From the NCBI GenBank assembly GCA_013400975.1, contig WBMZ01010254.1, forward strand, positions 434,001 to 498,000: a stretch of DNA of 64,000 nucleotides. The letters are read 5' to 3'. The DNA is from Atrichornis clamosus. Its lineage: Eukaryota; Chordata; Aves; Passeriformes; Menuridae. The notes beneath the pieces are model-generated. The model was not told the DNA's origin. It saw only the letters and a program-made list of their open reading frames with translations, and made no database searches. Positions 36,801-45,785 of this stretch are shown piece by piece. The translations under genes and the position numbers were made by a program. Within the stretch, counting starts at the first letter, position 1, and each line of letters begins with the position of its first letter.

Positions 36801-39800
36801 AGAGAAGTCCATCAAAATTCAGTGGCAGGGGGCACTCAGACACTTCCCTGGGGTTCAGCAGTGCCTTGGGCCTTTTCTCAGTGCCTGTGAGCCCTGGCTC
36901 TGCTCAGCTGAGCATCCTGTGAAGCCACCAGAAGCTTCAGGGAACTCCCAGCCAAGGCAGAATCACAGCAAAGAGAGGAGGGGAAAAGGCTCAGAAGAAG
37001 GGCACCCCTCTCCCATTTCCACCCCCCTATAGTGCCATCTCCCTCGTTCCTGGGCCCTACCTTGCAGGTGGAGTTTGCTCTCAGTGCTTTGCAGAAGGAC
37101 AGAACTCACAGAGTCCAGATTGTCGTAGCTGTTACAGCCCAGGGGGCCGGTCCGAGTTTCTGTTACCTACGGGTGCAGAAAAGAGAGAGTGTTCCCTGTC
37201 ACTGCAGCACCACACCTTCCCCAGGCTTTTTGAACCTTGGAATACAAGGGCTGCTTGTCACCAGCTGATACAACCCCAAACACATCTTCCCTAACTGGGA
37301 GGAAATGCCCCACCCTGCGCAGACACTGCTAATGTTTGGTGCAGTCACGAGCTGGACAAGCAGAATGAATTGTGCCTGCTTTCTTTATGGTACTGCAGGT
37401 TATTCTGGGCTTGGCAATGGGATCCTGCAGATTGATGTTTCTCATAGAGGATCTCCACTGGAGAACATCAGAAGCCTGTAGAGGAATTATTCCCTGGCTT
37501 TTCTTATTGGAAAGCAAGAAACAGAGATGGATTGCCAGCCCACAACGGTGCCTAGTGCTCCCACAGCAGATGTGAACACCAGCCTTGTGCTGAGGATAGA
37601 TGGAGGCACAGATGACCTGCAGTGCTGTTGCTGTTGGTTTCCAGCCATGGAGGAGAGCGGCCCTTCCGGAATTCACCATGGGTGATTATCTGCTGTCACT
37701 GTTTCAATATCTCAATACAATTTCCCATCCAGAAGGGAACAGACTCAGCCATGAGACACCACAGAACAATAACGAGAGCTGAAACCTTTCAGAAATGGCT
37801 AACAATGATGACTCCATCCACATCACCTTCCCTGGAGTGAGCTCGGCAACAATAAAATCCCTGCCCAGTGTAGGATGATTGCTTTCAGAGAAGGCAGCCT
37901 TTGTCTGCAGAGCCATTTTCCCTATTTTGTATTCTCTGAGCAGCTTCCCTTCCTTCCTGCTGCAACCCCCAAGCTGTCTCTCAGTCCGTTTCATTCCAGA
38001 TGCCTCAGTAATGCCACATGGAGTTTTTCACCTTTTCTTGTAGTATATTCAGCTGAGAGATGTTCTTCAGCGTCACACCCACAGGAGACAAATACTCCTA
38101 GGTTGCACAGGTTGTTCATTTTACAGACCTGCCTTTCCCTTCCAACCTCTATCACTGATCTGCTCCCTCTCTCCCTTCCAGAAGTCACTGTCACATTTAG
38201 TGGAAGTCTCCTATCCTACATAACCACCACATTCAATGCACACCTTTTTCCAGATATTAGTGACCCTGGGGAAATCAATTCTTCAATAAGGTCCACAAGA
38301 GAAAAACTAACCCTAGAAGGAAAACAACTTGTGAATACAGAAGCCATCAGACTGGACTGGCAAAGTCCTGCCCCAAATCCCTACAGAATCCATTTGGGCA
38401 CACAATCTTTTTTCCTCTTCCTAAGGCAAGATGTAGTACCTTGATTGCTCCGGTAGAGATCTGGATCTCATGGAGTCTCCTCATGGTGCCATCACGGTCT
38501 ACAAAGTAGGAGGAGGCGAGCTGGTGCAAAGCTTCAACGCTCTGGGTGGCGTTTCCTGACTTTCTGTCGAGGCGGCTTTTGTCCATGTACATGGTCAAGG
38601 CCTCCTCTCCTGCAGCAGAAAGAAAAGGAGATTTCAGGCTGCCAGGCAGGGCCATCTTAACGGGAACAACTGGTGTCATCTGTTGCACCTAAAGAAAGAA
38701 AAGTCTGACACCTAAAGCGCTCTTGAAGGGATCCGCCCTTCCTCACCAGCACCAGGACCCCAGGGGGATGCACAGGAGCCTCCTGCTCTATTCAGACAGA
38801 AGGGCCAAGTCCACCAGACAAGGAAAGCAGCTCCACTAAACTGAATAGACAATATTTTGGACATTTTTTATCCAGCAGAGCTTTGCCACAACTTCCAGAG
38901 AGGATTCAGCCCACTTGTCCCACTCGAGGAATGTTTTGTCTGTGGGCAGTGCCTGTAGAGTGATGAACACCTGACAGGGGAAGGTGCCACTTTATGCAAG
39001 TGTCTGTCTGACCTGATTTCTAGAAGGGATAAATGATGGTTGCAAACAGAACACAGTTGTGTGGGTGGGTACAGTGGATGAACAAATGTTAATTGGGTCT
39101 CTTCAGCTTGCAGTGACCTTGCAAAAGGGGAAGGGAAGGGGGTTGAGTGAAGGGGAGCAATCAGAGGAAAGAGTAAACAATAAAGGTAATTTAAACTAGC
39201 CACCCTTTCTGCCTTCTTTCCTCTCCCAGAGCTTCATTCCGGGAATTTAAGTGGAGAGTGATAAATACTGTAAAAAACAAGGGACATAAACAGGTGATTT
39301 TGGATCGGTAACCACAGAGGATCTGGGAGTGAAGCAGTTAAGAGCTGATAAACATCAGCAGAAACCTGAACGTAACAAAACATATCTGAAAAAGACATGA
39401 AGCAGAGAAGGATTATTTACCTAGAAGTTCTATTTGTCCTGGATGAGCCAGGTTAAAATCCAGTCCATTCTTAACATAACGCTGGCACTATCAGAGAACT
39501 CAAGAGGTGCAATGCCATCCTGCATCCTTAACAGGTGAATCTCAGATTTTAATAAACGAAGAGAAGACACAACTATGGTAGGAATGTGCCATTTCTACAT
39601 AACTCTCTTAATGAGAAGAACGGTACTTGCTCTGATTTGATAAATGAACCACTGATGAATACACTGCCTCTGGCAATGATTGCATGGTCCAAAAAAATGT
39701 ACCACCACTTGCAAGGCCAAAAAATAATTTGCTTTTCATCGTCTTTGCATATAATTTTTTAAGAGAACAAGGACTTATTTTCTTTAAAATTCTTATTAGC

Positions 39801-42800
39801 TGAAATTGTTTGATTCATCCAAATTATTTATTTTATTGCGTACATGAAAAAAATAACCCAAAATCCCAGTAAGCCCTCCCCCTCGCTTTCCCTGGAAATT
39901 TTCCAGCTTTTATCTGGAAGCCAAATGCCTGAAAACAAACCAAAAATATTCTGGCTGAAAATCAAAATATTTTTATTAGATTTCAGTTTTTCAAGCAATA
40001 GTTATGTTGAGAATTCAGCCTTTGGCTTTGAGATGAAAAATGGACATTTTTTTTGTGGAAAGAAGGTACTTTTCATCAGATGAATTGATCAGTTGAAATC
40101 TTTTAATTGGCTTCCAGGAGCTAAGTGGAGAAGTTTGGCATGTAAAACTTTCTCTTTAATATTTTGTTGAACATTACAGAGTAGCCTGTGACCACGATGA
40201 AAGTTGTGGTAGTAACCATATCATCATTGTTACCTCTCACAAAAACACTTTCCCTGGAAAACGACCAGCTCTGATTTCCTTTCTCACCATTAACATTATT
40301 AAATGTTGAACATGTGAGGAGGACTGGACAGGGATCAAGATCAGGCTCCATCCACACCAAGAGAGCCCATGTTTCAGAGGATTTAACCCCCTGTATCTGA
40401 TGAGACACAAGAGGTGAATACAGCAAACAGCCAGCAAGGCACAGGTAATTAAATGTCTGTGATCAGTGTGAGGAACAGCAGGCACTGCACACCTGAGCAC
40501 TGCCCATGCAGGTTCCACCTCTTCGGTGAGTTTTTCAGGTGGATTTGAAGGAACTCTGTCAGTTTTCATGAGTCAGCTCATTGCACTGAAGAGGCTGGAT
40601 CAGTGTGAGTGTATTTTGAGCCAGAAGTTCTGTATCTCTCATGTAAAGGAAGCATTTAACTGCAAGGAGATGCAGCAGAGAGAAATGATGCTTTGTCACC
40701 ATTGTGTGAGGCTGTGACAGGAGCAGGAAGACCTGGGATAATTCTCCCCTTAACTGTGATTACCATCCATCAAGTCTTCATCAATTCCGCCAATAACTGG
40801 AGAAAACTAGCTTTTTCTGGAAATATATCATGCTTTATATTAATAGCCAAGGCACAAAACTCAGGACCTTTTAATTCCAGACTAGTCCATTTTCACAAGA
40901 GGAATGCTAGGGCTGGAGATCCTTGGCCAGAGGGCAGGCAGGAAGCCTGGCTTGGATCACATCAGGCAGCAGCTCTGGTGTCAGATCTCCAGGAGATCTC
41001 CTGTTGGCTTTGGTCCCTACACAACACGAACCAGGCACTGAGAAACACAACAGAGAAGAGAAATCTGTGCTCTAGGGCAGTGGGGATCCGTGATTTCCCC
41101 ACAAAAGCCATCATTTTTTTCCTCCCTGAGGAAGAAAACAGAAAAGTAAAGCCCATGAGATCTGATGCTTTTCCTGAAGGACAAGTACTGTCCCTAGGAG
41201 TGAGGGGTGCTGAGAAGGAACAGAAGTCCTGCTGGAAATGTATTTGTGTAGCTCTGGAAAAGCACAGCATCCCCATGGAGGGGCACATGGGAAAGCAACT
41301 CTTGGATCAAGAGAGGTTAACAGACTTTTGCTGCATTATTAAGCCTTAATGTCTCCTTTATTAAGCCAATGCTATGTTCAAAGTTGTTTTTCCTTTAGGG
41401 CTTTTCCTGAAAATTGGCTCTCAGCTCTGTGTGCTCATCCCAGAGCACGGATGCCCTCAAAGCGACCCTTCAGCCACTGCCTTTGTCAGAACTAAACTGG
41501 AGCAGAGCTGGGTTCTTACCGGGCTCAGGGGAGACCTGGCTGCTCTGAAGGTTGAAAGGCACCAGAGCTGTTCCTCACGTGGCCAGGTGTGAAATCGCTG
41601 CTGTGTTCAGGTGGGCTGCGCTGATCCCCTCACCCGCCCCGCCGGGGGCCGTGCAGCAGCTGGCATTTCGAAGGCAAACCATTTCCTGAGTGTTTGCCAC
41701 TGGTTTGCAACCTCCTCCGGCACCAGGCCGAGGCACAAGCAGTTGTAACCCCGGGCACAAACGCTTGTAACTCTTCTGAGGAGGCACCAGGCCTTGGGAG
41801 AGCCGGTGTGCCAGGACTTGTCTGGTTTCACGTCCCAGAGGTCTTGTTTAGCCCACAGACTGTGATTAGAGCGTGTCCTCCGTGCATAATGCATGCCCAG
41901 CTTCATCTACATTTTCCCTGGGACTGCCATTGCCAAGATAAATCCTTCTTTTCCCCCTACCATTGCTCACCACGCTCGGGGCTGGTGGAGCATTTAGCTC
42001 TCCCCTCCAACACCAGTTCTCATTACGAGTCTCTGCATATTTAAAATTGTTGTGTTGTAAAATCAGGAGAAGAAACAAGCCCCTGTGAATAATTTACAAC
42101 CTCACCCAGGCAAAATTAAAAATATATTTTACCATCAAAGGTCTTTCTTATTTCGAATTTCCATGGATGTGAGTGGCAAGAAAAAGGGGCATGTCAATGG
42201 AAAGAAAAGTAAGCCCACAGAAAAATATCACACTTGGCTGTCTTGGGCTCTGTAAAACATGGCCCTGAAAAGCGAATTCCTCAATAAAAAGCAGTTTATC
42301 TTTACACAGACTTCATTAAGTCCTGATGCAGGCAGTCACTTTTACTCTTCAGTGCTTGGAAACCTGCTTTCTCTCACATTTCTTGCTGATGGAATGGACT
42401 CTTTTGGGTGCCTGGACTGGAAGAGCAACCTGAGGATCTTTGAAGGACATTGCCACACCAGAGGCCGTTTGACTTGAGGGGAACTGTGCCAATTTACCTA
42501 CCACCTAATTTGTGCATGAATCATATGCACATATCTAATCTCATCTCCGTCTCATCCCAGTGTCTGCAGAATGCTCTGGGAACAGACAGATGGCCAGAAA
42601 TTCCTCAAAGTTCACTACAGACTTGGCAACGTGGCAAGGCTGGAGGTGAGGTACATTAGAAGGAGCAACAACAGCAAACTCTGTATTAAAATTAAGAGCC
42701 TTTAGCACTGCAGAACCCTTCTCACAGATTGTAGTTCTTGGAAGAAAAGCATTTAAATGAAAGGAATGCACACATCAAAGGGGGAAAAGAATAGTGAAAA

Positions 42801-44196
42801 TAATAAAGGAGGAGAAAAAAAGAATCAGCAGCAAATATCAACAGGAGCTGCTGATTTTCTCCCCTCCTGTGTTCAGTGTTCAACTTTTAAAAACGTTTCT
42901 GCAGCACCACCAGCAGTGCCCGCTCAGGAGTTCACGGCCCTACAGGGCTCTCTCTGATGTCATCACTGGCACATTCTGTGCACACAGACCTCTCTGCAGC
43001 CCTTGCAAATTCATTCTGAGTTTTACTGAACTGTTGTTTTTCCAAAAGTCTACTCCACGTTAATGCTTTCACTTGTGCATTCAGCACAGGCTTTCTGCCA
43101 TCTCTTCCCCTCTGCTCACGTTCCCTGCCCAACTCCTTGAACCCTCTTTTCCTGGAGCTCTTTAAAATTCCTCCAGTTCCAGCAAGAAAGGTTGTTTGTC
43201 CCCCTGTGTTTGTTTTCATTCTGTAAGAAAGAGGGATGAAGGCGTTCTGTTGTGAAGCTGAGGGCAGTGGTGCAGGGCTGGCAGGACAATCCCTGGGCTG
43301 AGGGACGTGTTTCTCCTGACACAACCTGCACACGTAGCACAGGGGGTAAAATCCCACTTCGTGCTCTGAATTCACTTGCAAAGGCTCTTTTTGCTCTGGG
43401 GACACCGATGGGCTTTAGGAGGGGGAGCTGCAGCCTGGCCTGTCCCCCCAGGGCCCCTCACACTGCACCACCGTGGTTTCACAGTCACAGGGTGGGTCAG
43501 GTTGGAAGGGACCACAGTGGGGTCTTTGGTCCCACCTCCCTGCTCAAGCAGGGTCATTCCAGAGCACATGGGATTGTGTTCAGATGGTTCCGGGATATCT
43601 CCAGTGAGGGAGACTCCACACCCTCTCTGGGTGATCTGTTCCAGTGCTCCCCGGGAAAAAAGTTCTTCCTCATGTTCAGGTGGAACTTCCTGGGCACCAG
43701 TTCCTGCCCGTGGCTTCTCGTCCCACTGCTGGGCACCACAGAGCAGAGCCTGGTCCGTGCTCTGGGCACCCCACTTTAGGTATTTATACATATTCATGAG
43801 GTCCCCTCTCAGCTGTCTCTTCCTGAGGCTGAACAGGCCCAGTTCCCTCAGTTTTTCCTCCTAAGAGATGCTCCAGCCCCCTCATCATCATCGTAGCCTC
43901 TGCTGGACTCGCTCCAGGAACCCCAGGCCAAACTGGACACGTTTCCAGCGCTTCCCAGCAACCCCCCCACCCCCTGGTCAGCAAACAGCCCAGGTTGCCA
44001 CCTACCTCCCAGGGTGGCAGAGATGAGGATGTGGGTGCCGTACTTTTTGATGATGGTGTCGATGAACTGCTGCGTGGTGGGTCTCCTGCCCAGGAGGCGG
44101 ATGCTCCTCTGGAACTCGGGCATCAGGGGCAGCGGGTTGTGGAGCAGGTCCCTGCGCTCGATGGCTGTGTTCCTCACCTTCCAACGGGCAAACTCC
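18724..44196 (-). CDS. BRINP1: BRINP1, exons 3-8 (N-terminus outside window)
   Basis: BMP/retinoic acid-inducible neural-specific protein 1 (DBC1, DBCCR1). Six exons splice in frame into 688 residues plus TAA. This equals residues 74-761 of the mammalian protein, so the signal peptide and start are missing and must lie beyond 64000. Visible order: the MACPF domain from about residue 74 to about 250, with signature Y125-G-T-H128 to G136-G137; a cysteine cluster at 252-278; a linker in exon 7; a second cluster at 397-461; and a long C-terminal region ending in Cys761. Several N-glycosylation sequons (N-N-S, N-I-S, N-W-T, N-E-T, N-Q-S) fit a secretory-pathway protein. Known family role: a neuron-enriched protein that restrains cell-cycle progression; mouse knockouts show behavioural changes. 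The near-identical C-terminus separates it from BRINP2 and BRINP3. No frameshift or in-frame stop was found. Total coding here is 2068 nt. Confidence 0.97.
20795..21050. promoter_or_regulatory. homeodomain-motif cluster, possible enhancer
   Basis: Within about 250 repeat-free bases there are several ATTA-core sites: CTAATGAATAC, CTAATGACAAATTAGG, ATAATCATTAAGC and GATGATTAGG. This density in single-copy DNA resembles conserved neural enhancers, which would suit a neural gene. The evidence is motif density only. Conservation cannot be judged from one genome. Confidence 0.25.
21051..21356. repeat. purine-rich (GA) tract, about 300 bp
   Basis: The plus strand is largely A and G for about 300 bases, with irregular GGAGGG, GAGAGAAA and GAAAAAGG units. 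The transcript strand is correspondingly C/T rich, and frames through it translate as low-complexity Ser/Phe/Leu. It is not a clean microsatellite. It may be an old degenerated GA repeat. Confidence 0.85.
22557..22700 (+). mobile_element. CR1 LINE 3' tail
   Basis: Sequence blocks in CR1 order: GAGGTGATGGAGTCCC, CCTGGAGGTGTCCAAGGA, GACTGGATGTGGCACT, GGTTGGACTCCATGGTCTT and TTTTCCAACCTAAATGATTC. It is a 5'-truncated, non-coding copy in the plus orientation, antisense to BRINP1, inside intron 7. The subfamily differs from the 47.5-kb and 63.7-kb copies, which end in CCCAAACCATTCTG. Confidence 0.93.
23215..23295. repeat. ATATCT-type simple repeat
   Basis: An imperfect array of six-base units (TATATC, TGTATC, TATCTT, TGTCTA) about 80 bp long. 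It is interrupted by many substitutions, so it is probably not highly mutable. Confidence 0.85.
25056..25080 (-). promoter_or_regulatory. intronic G-quadruplex-type motif after exon 7
   Basis: On the transcript strand the sequence reads G6-CT-G4-T-G6-CTT-G3. This meets the usual four-run, short-loop G-quadruplex pattern. It begins 28 nt downstream of the exon 7 donor at 25107. G-run clusters in this position are known to bind hnRNP H/F and to help define 5' splice sites; a role here is inferred. Confidence 0.6.
25108..25330 (-). CDS. BRINP1: BRINP1 exon 7
   Basis: 223 nt. Acceptor TTCCAG at 25331-25336 is followed by AT, which completes Asp308 with the last G of exon 6. Residues 309-381 follow, and the exon ends with AG of Arg382 before donor GTACCT. 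It encodes a charged, aromatic-rich linker between the two cysteine clusters (motifs [36 protein letters not shown]) with only one cysteine. The reading frame is intact. The exon is not frame-neutral, so skipping it would shift the frame. Confidence 0.97.
27951..27970 (+). promoter_or_regulatory. ZNF143/Staf-type binding motif
   Basis: ACTACACCTCCCATGATGCA closely follows the known vertebrate ZNF143 (Staf) element, an ACTACAATTCCCAGAATGC-like consensus with the fixed ACTACA, CTCCCA and ATGC blocks. In vertebrates the element is usually found at promoters and chromatin-loop anchors. Here it stands alone in intron 6 with no CpG island or exon beside it. The match is by eye. Confidence 0.55.
28783..28874. 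repeat. 47-bp direct tandem duplication
   Basis: A unit starting GCCTCCAGCCCTGGGTGG at 28783 is repeated from 28830. The second copy matches the first for 45 bases before diverging. I find no mismatch between the copies over that length, which points to a recent event. It is non-coding and intronic. Confidence 0.95.
30490..30726 (-). CDS. BRINP1: BRINP1 exon 6, first cysteine cluster
   Basis: 237 nt. GT after acceptor CTTCCAG completes Gly229. Residues 230-307 follow, and a final G begins Asp308. Seven cysteines fall within residues 252-278 (252, 260, 265, 267, 269, 276, 278), including C-x-C-x-C and a C-N-C pair. This forms a dense, probably disulfide-bonded knot just after the MACPF domain. 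The segment after it ([18 protein letters not shown]) looks helical. The exon enters and leaves in the same phase, so it is the only internal exon here whose loss would keep the frame. Confidence 0.97.
32538..32777 (+). mobile_element. CR1 LINE 3' tail
   Basis: About 240 bp in CR1 order: GTGGTAGGACAAGG, the TAAGGAAGAAATTCTTCCCT block, GGTGAGGCCCTGGCAC, GGTTGGACGGGGCTTGGAGC, CCCTGCCCATGGCAGGGGG and a diverged terminal CAAACCATTGATTATCTG. It is 5'-truncated and non-coding. It is the longer plus-strand CR1 copy in the window and lies antisense to BRINP1. Confidence 0.95.
33814..33842. repeat. (AT)n microsatellite
   Basis: An uninterrupted alternating AT run of about 29 bp followed by CACATAAA. 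Perfect AT arrays of this length are usually length-polymorphic. Confidence 0.95.
34528..34576. repeat. 24-bp tandem duplication
   Basis: GTCATTACTGTTCTGCCCGT starts the first unit at 34528. The second unit begins at 34552 and differs at two positions (TGCCCG versus TACCCA). It sits at the edge of an AT-rich region. Confidence 0.9.
34590..34800. repeat. AT-rich low-complexity region
   Basis: About 200 bp dominated by ATATA, TAATAT and TATGTAGGTATATA units, with recurring GTATAATATAT and TAATATAATATAT words. It looks like degenerate AT microsatellite material. No gene is possible in it. Confidence 0.85.
35286..35405 (-). mobile_element. CR1 LINE 3' tail fragment
   Basis: GTGGAATCATTTAGGTTGGAAAAGAC followed by CCAAGATCATTGAGTCCAACC is the reverse complement of a common CR1 terminus. 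The inner half is more diverged but keeps the CCACGACCCCTCCTG-type spacing. The copy is in the sense direction relative to BRINP1. Confidence 0.88.
37061..37166 (-). CDS. BRINP1: BRINP1 exon 5
   Basis: 106 nt encoding residues 194-228 ([20 protein letters not shown]...) and the first base of Gly229. It forms the last part of the MACPF region and contains one cysteine. The acceptor is CACCCGTAG and the exon itself begins GTAACA, so acceptor and donor-like motifs touch. The donor is CAAG|GTAGGG. It is not frame-neutral. Confidence 0.96.
37167..38439 (-). other. BRINP1: BRINP1 intron 4
   Basis: The shortest intron in the window (1273 bp), with donor CAAG|GTACTA and acceptor CCCGTAG. No transposon or long simple repeat was recognised. 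The reading frames through it, up to 189 codons on the plus strand, have no recognisable content. Confidence 0.93.
38440..38609 (-). CDS. BRINP1: BRINP1 exon 4, MACPF domain
   Basis: 170 nt. GA after acceptor CTGCAG completes Gly137, the second glycine of the MACPF signature. Residues 138-193 then run from [10 protein letters not shown] to STGAIK. The exon ends in phase 0 at Lys193 before donor GTACTA. It contains the sequon N-A-T. It is cysteine-free and intact. Confidence 0.97.
43481..43945 (-). mobile_element. CR1 LINE 3' region, longest copy
   Basis: About 460 bp, beginning TTCACAGTCACAGGGTGGGT with GGTTGGAAGGGACC, then GGTCCCACCTCCCTGCTCAAGC and CTCTCTGGGTGATCTGTTCC. It continues through AAGTTCTTCCTCATGTTCAGG, GAGGTCCCCTCTCAGC, CTGAGGCTGAACAGGCCCAG and TAGCCTCTGCTGGACTC. 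This is the reverse complement of the CR1 3' part in correct block order. It is truncated and non-coding, and the reading frames through it are chance. It lies in the sense direction of BRINP1 and ends close to the exon 3 donor. Confidence 0.95.
43954..43974 (-). promoter_or_regulatory. intronic G-run motif after exon 3
   Basis: On the transcript strand the sequence is G5-T-G7-TTGCT-G3. The seven-G run can supply two of the four G-tracts of a quadruplex. It begins 31 nt downstream of the exon 3 donor, between that splice site and the CR1 copy. A splice-enhancing role is inferred from position and composition only. Confidence 0.5.
44006..44196 (-). CDS. BRINP1: BRINP1 exon 3, start of MACPF domain
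   Basis: 191 nt. The first G after acceptor GGCGCAG completes Arg73. Residues 74-136 follow ([18 protein letters not shown]...), and the last G begins Gly137. It holds the MACPF hallmark Y125-G-T-H128 followed by six residues and G136-G137, with Ile in place of the usual Phe/Tyr after His. It also has the conserved [19 protein letters not shown] helix region. The open frame continues upstream into the intron but is unlike the family there, so the acceptor sets the boundary. The acceptor's pyrimidine tract is weak. Confidence 0.97.
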
Positions 44197-45241
44197 CTGC
44201 GCCACAACACAGGAACACAACAGGGGTCAGGCTCCCAGTCTGGAGGGGCAGGGAGGGTCAGCGGGGGCAGGAGAGGAGGGTGGAGAAGGGGCCAGTCCTG
44301 CTGGGCACCCCCACATGGATACACACGTGGGGCCACAGGGCTGGACAGAGGGGAAGGGGGAGGAGAGGAGGAGAAACGAGACATTACTGCACAATAACAA
44401 CACGCTTTGAGGATCAGGCTGGTGAGGAGGTGGCCTTGGAGTCATCAGAGATGTCCGGCAGAGAGCTGGACCTCCCTAAAACAAAAGCAGGCTGGTCCTT
44501 TCACCCTCACACGCCTTGGGAACATACACTTCTCCCTAAAGCAGCAAATTGCGGTCGCTGTCAGCAAGTGAGCTGGTCAGTTAGAGCACAGATCTAGCCC
44601 AAACTGATGATTGTTATGTCCCTGCTGCCCACAAGCCTTCCTAGCACTCTTTTGCAAAGCAAAGCTGAAGAAAACACATTTTCTCCAAACGTCTTAATCT
44701 TTCATGACCAGGAGTGCAGCAAAAGATCATTTTGGAAAACAATTTTTGAGATAAACCATGTAAAAGGATCAATTCAGATATAAGCAGAGGCCAGGATGAA
44801 AGCGGAGGTTCTGTTTGTTTGTGTTTTAAAAAAAAACCAAAGTGATTCTCAAATCCATGCTTTTAAACTGAGAGCAACTGGGAAAAAAAATAAAGTTAAT
44901 GTTTGCAAAAGCAGCTCTTTATTGCAGGTATCCATTTTGGAACGACACAGAGGGAAATGCCTAGAGAAAAGCTTGCACACCTGCAATCAAAAAACCAGGC
45001 CTCTGAAACACATCACCAGCTGAACACCTGAAAAATGAGAAACCTATTAATGTCCTTCGAAAAATTATTGAGCAAGGCCTTCCTAAAAAGGAAGGATATT
45101 ATTTATACCCATTCTCCTCCAATGCGTCTGCTCTGTCTTAAGCTATCTCCCAGACCATCAACTCACAGGCTTCTCTGTCACTTTTCATTCACTTATTCCA
45201 GTAACTTGGGGTTAAGACAAAAATTTTACTTAGATTATAGG
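44197..45241 (-). other. BRINP1: BRINP1 intron 2, exon-proximal part
   Basis: Just upstream of exon 3 (44210-44380) the plus strand is purine-rich, so the transcript is pyrimidine-rich. Apart from that, this is ordinary intronic sequence with short A-runs. No coding sequence or named repeat is seen. Confidence 0.85.
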
Positions 45242-45785
45242 TGTTGTGGTTTAACCCCAGCTGGCAGCTCAGCCCCACACAGCCACTCACTCCTCCCAGG
45301 GGGGAGAGAATCAGAAGGGTGAAAGTGAGAGAACTCATGAGTTGAAATAAACAGCTTAAAAGACAAAGCAAAAGCTGCACACACAAGCAAAGCGAAACAA
45401 GGAATTCATTCCCCGCTTCCCATCACAGTCTGGTGTTCAGCCATGCCCAGGACTCCACCAGTGACTGGGGAAGGCAAACTCCATCACTCTGCACATCTCC
45501 CCTTCCTCCTTCCTCCTCAGCTCTGGACGCTGACCATGATGTCCCTTGGTGTGGGATACCCCTGGGGTCAGCTGGGGTCAGCTGTCCTGGCTGTGCCCCC
45601 GCTGCAGCTCCTTGTGCATCCCAGCCTCCTCCTGGTGGGATGGGAGGAGAGGCAGAAAGCCCCTCACCTCTGTAAGCACTGCTCAGCAACACCTAAAACA
45701 TCCCTGTGTTGTCAACACTTTCCACCACAAATCCAAAACACAGCCTCATAACAGCCACTGTGGAAAAAAATTAACTTTACCCCAG
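45242..45785 (+). mobile_element. solo LTR (ERVL-like), 5' part, interrupted
   Basis: Starts TGTTGTGGTTTAACCCCAGC, the start of a well-known family of avian endogenous-retrovirus LTRs. The expected later blocks follow: an AGTGAGAGAACTCATGAGTTG segment, an A-rich AACAGC...AAAAGACAAAGC segment, a CCTGGCTGTGCCCC segment and an ACACCTAAAACATC...GTTGTCAACA segment. It breaks at CCCAG (45781-45785), where a second LTR begins, and resumes at 46309. There are no internal retroviral genes, so it is a solo LTR. It lies antisense to BRINP1 in intron 2. Confidence 0.8.

Larger units (their letters stand above)
30727..37060 (-). other. BRINP1: BRINP1 intron 5
   Basis: A 6334-bp intron with donor CAAG|GTAGGG. 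It contains two CR1 tails in opposite orientations (32538-32777 plus, 35286-35405 minus), a pure (AT)n microsatellite at 33814-33842, a 24-bp tandem duplication at 34528-34576 and a 200-bp AT-rich region after it. The sequence at 31740-31910 is repeat-free with several retained CpGs. No other coding sequence is seen. Confidence 0.92.
38610..44005 (-). other. BRINP1: BRINP1 intron 3
   Basis: A 5396-bp intron with donor GGAG|GTAGGT and acceptor TTTCTGCTGCAG. A CR1 copy (43481-43945) comes within about 60 bp of the donor, and a G-run motif lies between them (43954-43974). The rest is plain intronic DNA with A/T-rich stretches around 39720-40070 and a GC-rich patch at about 41610-41670. No other coding sequence is seen. 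Confidence 0.92.

Noticed and set aside
38868..39203. 111-codon minus-strand frame in intron 3
   Set aside because: No similarity to BRINP1 or other families, and not flanked by fitting splice sites.
43252..43864. Overlapping plus-strand frames of 160-175 codons
   Set aside because: They cross the non-coding CR1 3' region in the antisense direction and match no reverse transcriptase motif.
44197..44384. In-frame upstream extension of exon 3 with a Met start
   Set aside because: Pro/Ser-rich and unlike BRINP1. A GCGCAG acceptor and the family alignment place the boundary at 44196.
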